Of a stretch of 64,000 nt of DNA, positions 22,978 to 33,620 are shown in pieces. This DNA is from Mariannaea sp. PMI_226 (lineage: Eukaryota > Ascomycota > Sordariomycetes > Hypocreales > Nectriaceae), in contig JANFOG010000003.1 of assembly GCA_024336345.1 (NCBI GenBank), forward strand, positions 3,478,501-3,542,500, given 5' to 3'. Each line of letters starts with the position of its first letter. The first letter of the stretch is position 1. Below the pieces are notes generated by a model, which did not search any database, was not told the DNA's origin, and saw only the letters and a program-made list of their open reading frames with translations. The translations under genes were made by a program, and so were the position numbers.

Positions 22978-23664
22978 TCACTGTTTTCCATGCCTCTTGA
23001 GAGCGTCCGGCACTGTCCTTACAGTAACCGTAGTATTCTGCCCCGTCCCGGCAACCGCATGCACGACAACGTCCTCATCAAAGGGCCAGTCGCCACCAAC
23101 CCCAGAGTCTTCCTCGCGCACGTCGAATTCGACAAAACTGCTCGAGTCTAGGCACTTGCGGGCTGCAGCCAACGCGTCATCACGTTGGATGTAGCATCCT
23201 TCAATCTCAGTCTCCTGCACGCCGCCCGAGCGGTCGCGGTTGTAGTCTGTCGTCGTCTGCACCACGTAGTGTAGCTGTTGCTCGTCGGGGGCGGCGGCGG
23301 CGTTGACTGGGAACACCACGGTGCCATCGGAGGTACGGGCTTGAAGCGACTCGTTGTTGGACGTGGTGTAGATGCCGACGAGGAAGACCTGGCCGGCAGG
23401 TGCTCGCGCGTACACGATTACACCGTCGCCGTGCGTCCACGCTTCGGAGCCGAAGGGAGAGGAGGAGTGCACAGCATACTCTTCGAAGTCCACCGAATCA
23501 TACTTCAGGTTGCCGAGAGCAGTGGTAGCGGCAAAGGCCTTGGAAGCCTTGAGAGTGGCGTGTGTCCCCAGCACATAGACTGAGCGCTTGGCACCAGAAG
23601 GGTCGTCGTGGTAGTCGATGACGGTCAGGACAGTATGGTAGAGAAGATCTGGGTAAGTGCTCAT
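22978..23664 (-). CDS. Conserved-looking hypothetical protein, 228 aa
   Basis: One-exon minus-strand gene. I do not recognise the family. The ATG at 23664 begins MSTYPDLLYHTVLTVIDYHD; an ATG 27 codons further up gives a low-complexity extension and is less likely. The protein is acidic, with no signal peptide or membrane segment. It shows beta-rich stretches (VLTVIDYH, SVYVLGTHATL, VFLVGIYTTS, LHYVVQTTTDY) and ends in a Val/Thr-rich strand (TTVTVRTVPDAL). GC3 is high, as in a real coding region. It faces the ankyrin gene tail to tail. A small cytosolic beta-fold protein is all that can be said. Confidence 0.65.
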   Translation of the reverse strand: MSTYPDLLYHTVLTVIDYHDDPSGAKRSVYVLGTHATLKASKAFAATTALGNLKYDSVDFEEYAVHSSSPFGSEAWTHGDGVIVYARAPAGQVFLVGIYTTSNNESLQARTSDGTVVFPVNAAAAPDEQQLHYVVQTTTDYNRDRSGGVQETEIEGCYIQRDDALAAARKCLDSSSFVEFDVREEDSGVGGDWPFDEDVVVHAVAGTGQNTTVTVRTVPDALKRHGKQ

Positions 23665-24397
23665 GGTTTCAAAAGAGTAACCCAAGGATGTCGTATGAAG
23701 TGACCCTTTGTTGGGGTTATGAAATTTGGTTGTCAGCATGGTCACATATTACTTACTGCATACGCCATATAGGTAGTTCCAGGGTTGAATCATTCCTTGT
23801 TATATGTCCTACATCCATCTTCCAACCCATTCGGTCATGCGAAGCGTCACTCCATGTCATAAGCTCATTTACTCAGGCCGAATGTTTCCCATCGCGTTAC
23901 CATCGAATTCAACCTGATCTACTGCAGACGAAAAGCTGCATTCCTTGCAGCATCACGACGCAGGTGGCCCTCCAATATTGCCTGACAAGTCTCGTCAGAT
24001 GGGCCACGTGATGGTTACTTGAATCAGGTGAGGAGATGCAGCTTCGATGCTGAAAAATCAACGTCGGGGAATCGCGCATGTCTGCCCATACATTCATAAT
24101 CTGCTGCTGGCTGGAAATCATATTCTTAATTGTCGATAAGCTGGAAGTCTTGTGGCACTGTGCGTTGCCTTGCACGGTGGGAACAATACGAGAAATCTGC
24201 GACAAGCGCATACAAAAGCAACGAAGCATTTAGGACTCAGTTTTCCCATTGAAAGTAATGTACATCTATTGTAAATGTCTCGGTTATATCGCTAGAATGC
24301 GCTTTTGATCATGTACCCATCCCAACTCCTGTAAACTCCTGGCGGTTTGTCCCTTTGACCATTATACATACTCTTTGAAAAAGAAAAAGGCCAGTCT
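23665..24397. other. Promoter of the 228-aa gene and 3' flank of prp22
   Basis: Both flanking genes are on the minus strand. Nothing coding is seen; frames of about 100 codons on either strand have no domain. Confidence 0.55.
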
Positions 24398-27300
24398 TTA
24401 GCCCCAAGTACCACCACCTCCACCATTTCTGCCTCTTCTCTGAGCACTCAATCTCCAGTCATCTTCACCAGCAAATTTGTTGTGCAGCGGCTGGATGCGT
24501 TCAGCCTTCTTCCTCTTACTCAATTTATCCGTAGGCGCGACCTTGAAAAAGGTCGGGGCTGCTTCAACAAGCCACTTTGGTTCAATGCTTGTCGTGAAGT
24601 GCATGTACTCCTTTGTTGTCAGAACGAGATCGTGGTAAATGACCCATTCAGCCTGCTTGCCGAATAACGCGGAACTGGGGTGCAAGTAAATGGGTGTGCC
24701 TTCAATGAGCGTCTTGTAGCCTTCTTGAGGGTCCTTCCGTGCAGCGTGGCGGAAGAATCCTGAGCAGAGAGCCTGTCGCACCTTTTCAGTCTTCCGGCCA
24801 CAAGAGACAACGCGATGTTTGTAACGTTCCATGATCTTGACAAGCTGGTCTCGAACATCTTTAGCGCGACGCATCGAACGAGCCTGGATGAAGTTCTCGA
24901 AGCACCAAGGACTCGAGAATCCACTCTGCTTCCAGGAGTTATACACGTTGAGCAGGGTAAGGTGATCGCCATGAGGGTCATGGAACTTGGCCTTCTTCTG
25001 GTCGGCCTGTGTTTGTTTCTCCTTTGGTCGATAAAAGACATTCAGGTTGAGCATTGCGACGATGCTAAGCATCTCATCAGAACAGTCAAGAGTGACGGCA
25101 GCAATCAACACCTTAGCTAATGACGGTTCCATGGGGAAATCTGCCATCTTTCGGCCCAGGCGCGTCAATAAGCCCTCATCATCAAGTGCAGAGAGTGCAT
25201 ATAGTTCTTCTAGGGCTGTAAGCATGGTGTTGATAGGTGGAGGATCCATGAAATCAAAATGGAGGAGATCATTGATACCCATAGCTTTGAGCATGAGGAT
25301 GGTATGTGACAAGTTCTGGCGTTGGATTTCTGGGATAGTGGTGGGTAACATTTCGGACTGATACGCAGCCTCGGTATAGAGACGGAAACATTTTCCTGGT
25401 CCAGTTCGACCTGCTCTTCCAGCTCGTTGATTTGCTTGAGCCTGAGAGATGGGCGTGACAACTAGTGAATCCATACCCAGCTTCGGGTCATAGGCGTTCT
25501 GCTTGACGAAGCCAGGATCTACCACGTAGAAAATTTCGTCAATGGTAATAGAAGTTTCAGCAATGTTGGTGGCGATGACAACCTTGCGGGACCCTGGAGG
25601 TGCTGGATCAAAAATACGACTCTGCATCTCTGTAGGCAGCTGAGCGTAGACAGGCAGGATAAGAAGGTCCGGCACATTGGGCCCAAGTGCTTTCATCCGC
25701 TCGTACAGGATTTCACATGCCGTATCGATTTCCTCCTGTCCCGTCAAAAACAGAAGAATATCACCCTTGGGTTCTGTAAGATGAATCTGCATCACGGTAA
25801 CTAGGGCTGTATCCAGGTAATCGGATTCTGGTTCTCTGGAATAGAGAATTTCCACTGGGAATGTTCGGCCAGGGATAGTAAAGATAGGGCATTCGTTGAA
25901 ATAGGCGGAAAACTTGTCAGCATCCAGCGTCGCAGAGGTCACAATGACTTTCAGGTCGGGCCGGCGCTTGAGGGCCTTCTTGAGAAGGGCAAAAAGCACA
26001 TCAGTCGAAATGGTCCTTTCGTGAGCTTCGTCAAGCATAATGCAGGTGTATCGTCTCATGTCTGGGTCCACAAGAATCTCACGCTGAAGCATACCGTCGG
26101 TCATGTACTTGATCTTCGTCATTGGGCTGGTACAATCCTCGAAGCGGATCGTGTAGCCAACCTCTTCGCCAAGTTTGCAGCCAACCTCTTCGGCGACACG
26201 CTTGGCTACGGACATGGCGGCAACACGACGGGGCTGGGTACATCCAATCATGCCATCGTTTGCGAACCCTGCCTCAGCCAAGTATTGTGTAAGCTGTGTA
26301 GTTTTTCCAGAGCCGGTTTCTCCGACTACAATCAAGATTTGGTTCTCTTGGACGGCCTTGATGAGCTGACTTCGGAAAGCGAAAACGGGCAAGGATTCTC
26401 GTTGTTCCTTGATACTCAGGCTAGTTCGCTTGCCCAAGGACTCACCCTTGGGGATAACGACTCGTTTCCACTCGGGTACCTCCTCCGACCTCGCGTTTGA
26501 ACGTGCGTTCCTCAATTCACTGGCAAACTTGCGTTTGTCTGGATCTGCCATGGGGTCTTGCCACTGCGCTGACAAGTTCTCCTTGGATTCTTCCTTCGCA
26601 GCAGCATCGGCCTCTTGCTGTTTCAGCTCCTTCCGCTCCTTGGCTAGGGCTGTACCGGACATCGCTGCTCGATTCATAGAACCGTCAGGAGCCTTGACAA
26701 CTCGAATGGGAGACAGCTCAAGGGACTGCTTGGTTTGTCCAGCCAGGAAAGGTGGCTCTTCCTCTCGCACTTCGATGTCGACATCCTCTTCTAATTCCAG
26801 CTCGCCTTCACCACGGAGTGTCGCGTTATAATCTTCCTCAAGATCGGGGTAATCAGATGCCTTGGCAACGCCTGAAGCAATCAACTGTCGAATTTCCCAT
26901 CTTTCAGGGGACGTCATTCGCTTCTTGTGTTGTCGCGGAGGTCCCAGCGCATCTCGAGGCATTGCGCCTGAGTTATTGGCAAAGCCGTTCCTGTCGCTGC
27001 CGCCACCACCACCACCTAGGGCTTCCATGTTCGCGCCCGTGGTCATGCGTGCTTGCGGTTCAAAATCTCTACCAGTCTCCTGGTCTATCGACTTCATTGA
27101 TAAGCCTATTCTTGAGCCTTCGATACTTGTGACTTTGACCCAAACTTCTTGGCCTCGTGAAAGGAGGTCAGACGGATGGCTGATACGTTGACCATCGGAT
27201 ATTCGAGAAATGTGTACCAAGCCATCGATTTTGCCTTTGACGTTGTGAATGTTGACGAATGCACCAAAGTCCTTGATACCAGTAACGTGACCAGGGTATA

Positions 27301-28000
27301 CTTTGTGCAATTCTGGCACATCGTCAATCTCAGGCTTGGGAGGTCTGTGAAATCGAGCGTCGTCGTTATCGTCATCATCGTCATATCGTCGTCGGCCTCG
27401 TCGTTCCTTGCGAGAATCATGGTAGCCGTTGCGCCAGTCTTCGTCGCCTCGGTCTTGCGATCGGGATCTTGATCGATATCTATCCTTCTTTCGTCGTTCT
27501 CGCGACCGCGACCTGTCCCTTCTGCGCCGTCGTGACTCCTTCCGATCATCCTCTGGACTTCGGCTTCGTTTCCTCGTTGTCTTTTCTTTTTTGGCCTTTC
27601 CTTCCAATCCTTCTAAAAGTGCCAGCGTATCATCGATAGCATCTGCTCCATTCTCGTATTCTGGCGCCTTGTCGGGGATTGAGAGGCCGCCAAATACCTT
27701 CTCGTTCTCTTCCAGAGTTCGTGTATGGTGATGTTCTTCTTCATGAGTAGTGTTGTTCTTTCCTTTGAAGTTCGGGTGCATGGCCAGTACAAGGCGATCC
27801 AAGCTCTCCACCAAACTCGGTGGAAAATCTGCACCGATGCCAGCAAGTTTGTCGCGGAACTCGTTGAAGGACTTGCATTCTAGGCGCTGTGCGATGAGGA
27901 ATTCAGCAAGGGTTTTGTCTTCGACGCCGACATGGTTTCGTAGCTCAGATGCCACCTTCGAAACAAGCGACAGCAACTCGAGATTTAAAAGGTCGTCCAT
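24398..28000 (-). CDS. Pre-mRNA-splicing DEAH-box helicase Prp22
   Basis: Spliceosomal RNA helicase that releases spliced mRNA from the spliceosome (Prp22 in yeast, DHX8 in humans). One exon, 1200 aa, a normal family length. In order: an N-terminal helical region (1-80); an Arg/Ser/Asp-rich nuclear segment (about 140-220, RKRSRSPEDD, RDRSRSRERR); an S1 RNA-binding domain (about 232-302, VYPGHVTGIKDFGAFV) that is the hallmark of Prp22; and the helicase core with GETGSGKTT (about 559), DEAH (about 657), VTSATLD and QRAGRAGRTG. The HA2/ratchet and OB-fold regions follow, and the tail ends in Gly-rich GGGGGTWG. All catalytic motifs are intact. It is divergent from the tRNA-Glu gene, only 287 bases away, so the prp22 promoter must be compact. 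Confidence 0.97.
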   Translation of the reverse strand: MDDLLNLELLSLVSKVASELRNHVGVEDKTLAEFLIAQRLECKSFNEFRDKLAGIGADFPPSLVESLDRLVLAMHPNFKGKNNTTHEEEHHHTRTLEENEKVFGGLSIPDKAPEYENGADAIDDTLALLEGLEGKAKKEKTTRKRSRSPEDDRKESRRRRRDRSRSRERRKKDRYRSRSRSQDRGDEDWRNGYHDSRKERRGRRRYDDDDDNDDARFHRPPKPEIDDVPELHKVYPGHVTGIKDFGAFVNIHNVKGKIDGLVHISRISDGQRISHPSDLLSRGQEVWVKVTSIEGSRIGLSMKSIDQETGRDFEPQARMTTGANMEALGGGGGGSDRNGFANNSGAMPRDALGPPRQHKKRMTSPERWEIRQLIASGVAKASDYPDLEEDYNATLRGEGELELEEDVDIEVREEEPPFLAGQTKQSLELSPIRVVKAPDGSMNRAAMSGTALAKERKELKQQEADAAAKEESKENLSAQWQDPMADPDKRKFASELRNARSNARSEEVPEWKRVVIPKGESLGKRTSLSIKEQRESLPVFAFRSQLIKAVQENQILIVVGETGSGKTTQLTQYLAEAGFANDGMIGCTQPRRVAAMSVAKRVAEEVGCKLGEEVGYTIRFEDCTSPMTKIKYMTDGMLQREILVDPDMRRYTCIMLDEAHERTISTDVLFALLKKALKRRPDLKVIVTSATLDADKFSAYFNECPIFTIPGRTFPVEILYSREPESDYLDTALVTVMQIHLTEPKGDILLFLTGQEEIDTACEILYERMKALGPNVPDLLILPVYAQLPTEMQSRIFDPAPPGSRKVVIATNIAETSITIDEIFYVVDPGFVKQNAYDPKLGMDSLVVTPISQAQANQRAGRAGRTGPGKCFRLYTEAAYQSEMLPTTIPEIQRQNLSHTILMLKAMGINDLLHFDFMDPPPINTMLTALEELYALSALDDEGLLTRLGRKMADFPMEPSLAKVLIAAVTLDCSDEMLSIVAMLNLNVFYRPKEKQTQADQKKAKFHDPHGDHLTLLNVYNSWKQSGFSSPWCFENFIQARSMRRAKDVRDQLVKIMERYKHRVVSCGRKTEKVRQALCSGFFRHAARKDPQEGYKTLIEGTPIYLHPSSALFGKQAEWVIYHDLVLTTKEYMHFTTSIEPKWLVEAAPTFFKVAPTDKLSKRKKAERIQPLHNKFAGEDDWRLSAQRRGRNGGGGGTWG

Positions 28001-28287
28001 CGTGATTGAAGCGACCTGCTTTGACGCAGGGTGATGTTGGTGAAAACCGGCGCGAATGGCGAAGTTGTAGAACGAAAAGTTAAGGTACGCGCCTCGCTAC
28101 GGTAGAACATCGGATATATATATCAATGTCTGTCGCTCGCTGTGGTTGAGTTAGGTTGCGTCAGAGTCAAGCAATAGACCTTGCCTGGTCCATGCACGAC
28201 AGACTTTGAACGACACACAACTCTTGCATTCAGCCCCAACAAATCCATAATGGCATGCAGAGACGCCAACTCTCACAAGCAACACTA

Positions 28288-28377
28288 TCCGGTATGGTGT
28301 AGTGGCTAACATTTCGCGCTCTCATAACCTGAGGGATTAGTTCCGCGGAGCCCAGGGTTCGATTCCCTGTACCGGAG
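28288..28377 (+). tRNA. tRNA-Glu (anticodon CUC) with 18-nt intron
   Basis: The acceptor stem pairs TCCGGTA with TACCGGA, discriminator G at 28377. The D arm has GGTGTAGTGGC, and the T arm has GGGTTCGATTCCC. The anticodon stem is TCGCG/CGCGG; the loop reads CTCTCA with anticodon CTC at 28321-28323. An 18-base intron (28325-28342) sits after position 37, the standard site. It is read away from prp22. Confidence 0.95.
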
Positions 28378-28386
28378 TTTATTTTT
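28378..28386 (+). terminator. Pol III terminator of tRNA-Glu
   Basis: TTTATTTTT directly after the tRNA 3' end: an imperfect T run, then five T. Confidence 0.6.
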
Positions 28387-29670
28387 GCCTTTCATTAATC
28401 TTTTTGATGCAACAACGCACGCTATCGTCGACTGCCTGATCATATCTGATGTTACTTTCTGCATCATGGAAGCAATTGCCCTCAGTCTTTTTACTCTTGC
28501 GTTTTCTAAGTTCCCTTCCAATTTTCATTCATCCATTTGTCGGAACCCTGTTCGTATAACTTGCTATCGGTACAAAGGTTCCTCAGTTGCAAATGATCCA
28601 GTTTCATCGTTAGATAGCAGTCAATTGTTGATCACAGAGTTGATCACAGAGTCCAGTAGCGAGGTATGCTAGACAGACAGTGATAAGTAATACTCGCTTA
28701 TATTCATTCACAGATAATGTCCCCTCTCCCGGCGAGTTCTGTTTTCTCAATTTTTCCACATTAATGGGAGGTAAATCCTGTTGATGAACTCCGCGACACT
28801 TCATATAATCCATGCTGAGTGTAAAGGCTCTTGTCGTGCTGCATGAATTGAGGGAGCCGGCAAAGGCTCATATTCAGAACACATGACGAATTATACAGAA
28901 TTTTTTTTAGTTCATCACATAACTCAATAACTTAACCCCAGGTCATATCTATCAGGCAAGAATATACATGTAGTACTTACATGTAATCCCTATAGTTTAG
29001 TTTAGCTAGTTTGCGATCGTGAACAAGTCAAATCCTCTTCAAGGGAGGTTTCGGTCTTTTGAATTGCTCCGAGACCGCAGTCCAAGTCAACTCACCCCGT
29101 TCAGAAATAAGATAGTTTCCGCAATGGCAGCCTAGAGTTAGCATCGAAATGAGTACAATACCGTTTGTGTGAAGCTCAGTTCACTCTCCACCTCAGGCAG
29201 CTAAGGTACGAACGTTCACGTTTGCCAGTACGTACCTATCTGGGAAGAAACATCAGACTCATTCAGGCCAGATTCGGTCTCGTGGGCAGTTGATCTTGGC
29301 CAATCATTTCCCAGAGTTTTCAGGACATTACGCAATCCCTCCCAACTGCTTTCTCTGATCAAGCGCCACCAGCCCACCCAAGTGACTCGTCCAAGCTGTC
29401 AGTAACTTACGGTACGTACTCTCGCCCATACAAAGTAAGGTAACTCGGCCACAGTTCATCGTTGAGAAATCGTCACCAACTAACCCAGGTACCTAGTGCC
29501 GAAGCTGCGCTGCCTTGCTTGTCTCAGCCTCAATCCGGGACGACTCCATTACCTCCACTGTTCACTCTCTTTTTTATCGCCTTCATTTTCTTCTGCGAGG
29601 CCAAACCCATCATCACAAAAACCAAAACACTACTCACGCCTTAGCTCGATAGCTCTGCGACATCGTCGAC
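28387..29670. other. Intergenic, no gene seen
   Basis: Contains a short direct repeat (TTGATCACAGAG twice, about 28626-28650) and several GGTACCT/TACGTACC-type words upstream of the proteolipid gene. No frame with a domain. Confidence 0.5.
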
Positions 29671-30299
29671 ATGTGTTCCGCCGACGTCTTCCTTGCCATT
29701 CTTGCGCTGCTCTTCCCGCCGCTGCCGGGTACGTTCTCCACCTCACCAGTCGTCGCCGTCGTTGGTCTCGTCGGTCTCGTCGCATACGACCCTCATCCTC
29801 TGACAACGTCGAAAATGGCTTTGGCATAAATAATTCACCATTTCGCTAACTTTTTATCTCAGTTTGGGTTAAATGCGGCATCTGCAGCGCCGACTCCGTT
29901 ATTAACATTCTCCTCTGTGTCCTCGGCTACGTCCCCGGCCTGCTGCACTCGTGGTACATCATCGCTAAGTATCCCGAGCCACCTTACGAGTATGAGGCCC
30001 TACCCACCGATCGCGAGGGCGGCCGGGTGACCTACGTTTACGTCCAATGTCCCCAGGGCCAGCAGCAGCAGCACCATCATCAACAACAAGCCAAGGCACC
30101 TGCTCCTCAAAACAACATGAACTATGGGACCCAGAACGCTGCCGCTTCCTCTGCGCCGGCCATTCAGTCTCAGCCTGCCCCTCAGCCCCAGCAACATGGC
30201 GTCACGGATGCTGGCGAGGGAAGCTCCGACCATCAGGGTGTCCCCCCATCCTATGCTGAGGTCGTCGCCGGCGACCACAAGATCCAGTCGCAGGATTAG
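29671..30299 (+). CDS. Pmp3/Sna4-like membrane proteolipid with PPxY tail
   Basis: Small membrane protein of the Pmp3/RCI2 (UPF0057) family, 164 aa. Exons 29671-29728 and 29863-30299; a 134-nt intron splits the first helix and is required to join FPPLP to VWVKCGICSAD. The family signature is clear: MCSADVFLAILALLFPP, WVKCGICSADSVINILLC, LGYVPGLLHSWYIIAKYPEP. Two membrane helices cover about 5-25 and 32-52. Yeast Pmp3 is about 55 aa and controls plasma-membrane potential under salt stress. This protein has an extra cytosolic tail of about 105 residues, rich in Gln/His/Pro/Ala, with PPSY at about 150 (PPSYAEVV). That architecture matches yeast Sna4/Sna2, whose PPxY motifs bind the Rsp5 ubiquitin ligase for vacuolar sorting; the same is inferred here. 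The symbol is left open because Pmp3 and Sna4 types cannot be separated from one sequence. Confidence 0.92.
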
Positions 30300-30742
30300 A
30301 ACATGTCCGATGCCAAGCAACGCCTAAATCAATCATTCTGTGGCTAGACTCTGCCCTCGTCACATTTGTGATGAAACTGCATCGTACTGGGCAATACATA
30401 TTGTTGTTTGATCGCTTAATGCCAATGTTAGGAATTTTCTCTGTAGGAGTTCATTGGGACTGCATTTTTATTGATTGCTATTAATTTAGCTACGCCAGTA
30501 ACAATCTACGTATCGACAGGAGGATGGCGTTTAATTCTGTTCTTTCTTGTTTTAGACGAATAGTACCGCATTTGACTAGCAACTCTAGGTGCTATCTATC
30601 CTGCACCCTGAAGCCTTCATTGCTACCTGCACGGGTTTTATATTTGTGTTACGCAGAGTATGACTGAGCGCCAATTTCCTCCTACAAACCGACGTAGGTC
30701 CTCCTACCGGTCAAATTATCCATACATACCTGAGTTCGTGTG
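30300..30742. other. Convergent 3' flanks
   Basis: Between the proteolipid gene (+) and arb1 (-), tail to tail. No gene seen. Confidence 0.6.
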
Positions 30743-32265
30743 TTATTTCTCTTCCAGAGCCGGGTCATATACTGACGGGGCTGAACGATCCGTCTCGCTA
30801 GGAGGTTTGTAGTGACGCATCAATTCCTGTGGGAGGAATGTATAGAATGACGGCACCAAGATATCTACCGCTTTGATGAAGTTGAGGCCTATGTTCGTCT
30901 CGCAGATGGTTAGTCGGACCTTCATCCCTATAGGCATGTTATTCAGGAGCTTGTCCTCGAAGAAGAGTGTGATTCTTTCAGTCACAGGCAACTGGGCTAC
31001 AGGATCAACCCAGTCATCTCTGATGACAACGGGTTTAAAATTCGCTCTACCAATCGGTGCCAATTCAATGTTTCTGCCGTCGATAGCAAGTGACTTAAAG
31101 CGGCTGGTGATATCTTGGTTCGGCCATGAAATCTCAACCAGCTCGAGTGAGCAGTTAAACTCTTTAACCACTTGGGGTACGTTGTCGCAAATTTTGGAGA
31201 ACAGTTCTGGCTCGTCTAGAAGTGCAATAGCTGCGTAGAATATCGACTTTGCGTTGAATCCTTGGGGTTTTCTCGAATTGGAATACTGAAACGACCAACT
31301 CTCAGCTGTATCATCGGAACGAAACAGTTCCCCAGCAGCCAGATTGAAATGGCCAGGCCACAGAGCATTGAGATTCCGCAACATTGGCCACTCTCTATGC
31401 GCATTCTCGCATATTGTCAGAGCTGCATTGATATTTTCTGTATACTCAGGGCTCACATCATGATGGAGCACATAGCGGAGGAAGTTACCGACGAGATCGA
31501 TACCTTGCTCCATGAGTTTGCGTTCGAAGGACGTGATCTGGACAAGGGTCACGGAGAGGAAACCTGCCGCAACTTTTGCAAAGTCAACAGTCCAGGCATT
31601 CTCATCCCCATTATAAAATTTATCGCCAGCGGAAGTGGTGCCATAGATAATATCCGTTGCAGTGGCCTCACGACGCTGAGCGGGCGTCAAATCTTTGAGT
31701 TCCCGAGGGTCAAACCCGCCGAAAGCAGCAGGGTTCGTGTCTACGCCGCCGAGGAACAGATACTCATTGAACATCAGAGCCCGTTCGCCCTGAAGGCGGC
31801 GGCGTGATCGATAACGTTGGATACAAGCCTGAATGCGCCTTTGAGGCTGTCAGCACTTGGGGTTAGCGTGGCACCGGGAAGCATATCCTACTCAGAAAAA
31901 GGCAAATCCCTGACACAAATTAGTCACAGACAACCAAAAGCTGGGGGGTCAGTGAGCTTACGGGGCATAGATGGCAATTTTCTCTTCCCTGGCCTCCTCT
32001 GGGGTCATGGGTGGATCAGCAAAGTACTCTAAGCCTGATGTCAGCTTATGATGTTTGGGCGGAATGGTAGAGACCGGTGACCTTCGAAACCATTTCCCCT
32101 GTTCTTGGGGAGAGCTGTTTCACCACGAGAAGTGGTTGTAGCCTTGCGTCTCTTCTTCTTACCCGTGGCCATACTTTGGAGAGAAGAGCCGTTGATTGAG
32201 GATAAGGTCGAGGGCTCATCATCAGAGTGGAGGGAGGGCTCAGGCTGAATGTCGTTTTGTGACAT
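30743..32265 (-). CDS. Argonaute siRNA chaperone (ARC) subunit Arb1
   Basis: Member of the Arb1 family. In fission yeast Arb1 binds Argonaute with Arb2 and holds duplex siRNA before RITS loading, which links RNAi to heterochromatin. Exons on the minus strand: 32265-32082, 32028-31962, 31909-31892 (18 nt), 31838-30743; 454 aa in all. Introns are 52-53 nt. The N-terminus is Ser-rich with a basic patch (KKKRRKATTTSRG). The conserved family start follows: GFEEYFADPPMTPEEAREEK, then IYAPDLPFSERI and YRSRRRLQGERA, then FNEYLFLGGVDTNP. Further family features are DIIYGTTSAGDKFYNG and NLNALWPGHFNLAAGELF. The length fits the family. Only this splice pattern joins the blocks in frame. No Argonaute or Dicer gene is in the window. 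Presence suggests an intact small-RNA pathway in this fungus (inference). Confidence 0.92.
31892..31909 (-). other. 18-nt microexon of arb1
   Basis: Exon 3 codes only for the end of a Pro codon, then DLPFS and the start of a Glu codon, flanked by GTCAG and GTAGGA splice sites. Without it the conserved PFSERI block is lost and the frame breaks. Confidence 0.75.
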
Positions 32266-32938
32266 TGTGAGATGTTGGGTCGGTGAAGGTATTGGAAACT
32301 TGGTAACAAACGAGGGTTGTAGATAGTGTCTACCTAAGGTACCTATAGAGAATCAAATGCTGCTATATCAGGTATTGATTCTGGGAAGTAGCGACGCACT
32401 ACCAGTGAATCAGCATGAACCTCAACTGCCTACCCAACCAAGCTCTAATTTTGAAGGCACAGCTCAAGAACCTCCGTTGTCTGTTGTTAGAACATATCTC
32501 GAAGCTTCACTCGGGAGTTGGTATGAAGCAGGTAAGGTTGAAACAGACTAATAAAGAGAGAAAAACAACTTCTCTTAGGGGCGGTCGACACGCAGCTGGT
32601 GTTTGCAGCTGGTGTTTACAGCTGCCCTGTATCAATGGCAACACTAAGGAGCCGAAATTTACGTCCTTAGGGACGCTGCAACAATCATCACGCAGTGGAG
32701 ATTATCCTCCTACGGCAGCTTAGAAATAATCCTCATCCCACCTAGTTTCGATTCACAGGCATGTCACAGAGTTGCCTAGCACAGGGAGGATGGCAACGGC
32801 GTTTGGCAAACATGGGAAAGTAACCTTGTACGCAGCCCAACGACAAACTCGACAAGCACAATACGGCCTTTTTTTTGTTTCAAAATGTTGTCTAATGCAA
32901 AAATTTGAGGCTGTGAGACTTAGTATTGAGTCCGCCAA

Positions 32939-33620
32939 CTACTCAGCCTCCGCCTCCTTGCGAATATCTTCGTTTGGCTGCAGCACACCGAGAGCGTCTC
33001 GAGGCTCAGCAAACATAGGACCGTGGTTGTTTGCAGTGCGGGGTCAGATAATGCAAGCTGAACGGCGACCTGCCGATGAGCTAATGTTTTGGAATCTGCA
33101 AAGGCGACGAAATCTGCACATTGAGGTAATTAAAAACGTTCCGTTTCTGTTTGGCCTTGAAATCGAAGTCCTGTTGGGTGAGATGAGTTGAGGCTTAGGA
33201 GGATGTTCGGAAGATGCCTAATCAGGAATCACGGGAGGACAACGGCCCATCCCGCCTCGGAACGATTGTACAAATTGCTAGAATAGTGAAGCGGTCGGGT
33301 AGAATGTACTCGTGTATTGTATACTCCAACAACAGTCATCGAGGTGATTTCTGCTACACGATGTCACTGCGTCCCCATGTGAATTCGCGGCCTATCTGTG
33401 ATTCGTACGACTTTGACGACCAGCTCAACGGAACAGGTCACTTGACGATAGTTTAGTTGGGCGGGTTTTCCTCAAAGACACAAAGCGCCTTGGGATTGGG
33501 CAGAATATCCGAGGCAAAAGAAGCCGGTAAGTAAAAGAAACAGCCCGTGAAGATGTCCATAACTTTGTTGACTTCGCGGACGGCATCGATGGCAAACAAC
33601 AAAACTTGTTCACGAGAGCG
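32939..33620 (-). pseudogene. Possible decayed gene, unidentified
   Basis: Three neighbouring minus-strand segments have protein-like composition but do not join into an intact gene. 33620-33453 reads EQVLLFAIDAVREVNKVMDI, later FFYLPASFASDILPN, and ends in a stop. 33179-33081 reads DFDFKAKQKRNVFNYLNVQ before a stop. About 33027-32939 reads GPMFAEPRDALGVLQPNEDI and ends in a stop, with an in-frame stop just upstream. No set of splice sites that I tried links them. I cannot name a family. Either a multi-exon gene with introns that I failed to place, or a relic. Confidence 0.25.

Noticed and set aside
24482..27731. Many + strand frames within prp22
   Set aside because: Shadows of the intact 1200-codon prp22 frame on the minus strand.
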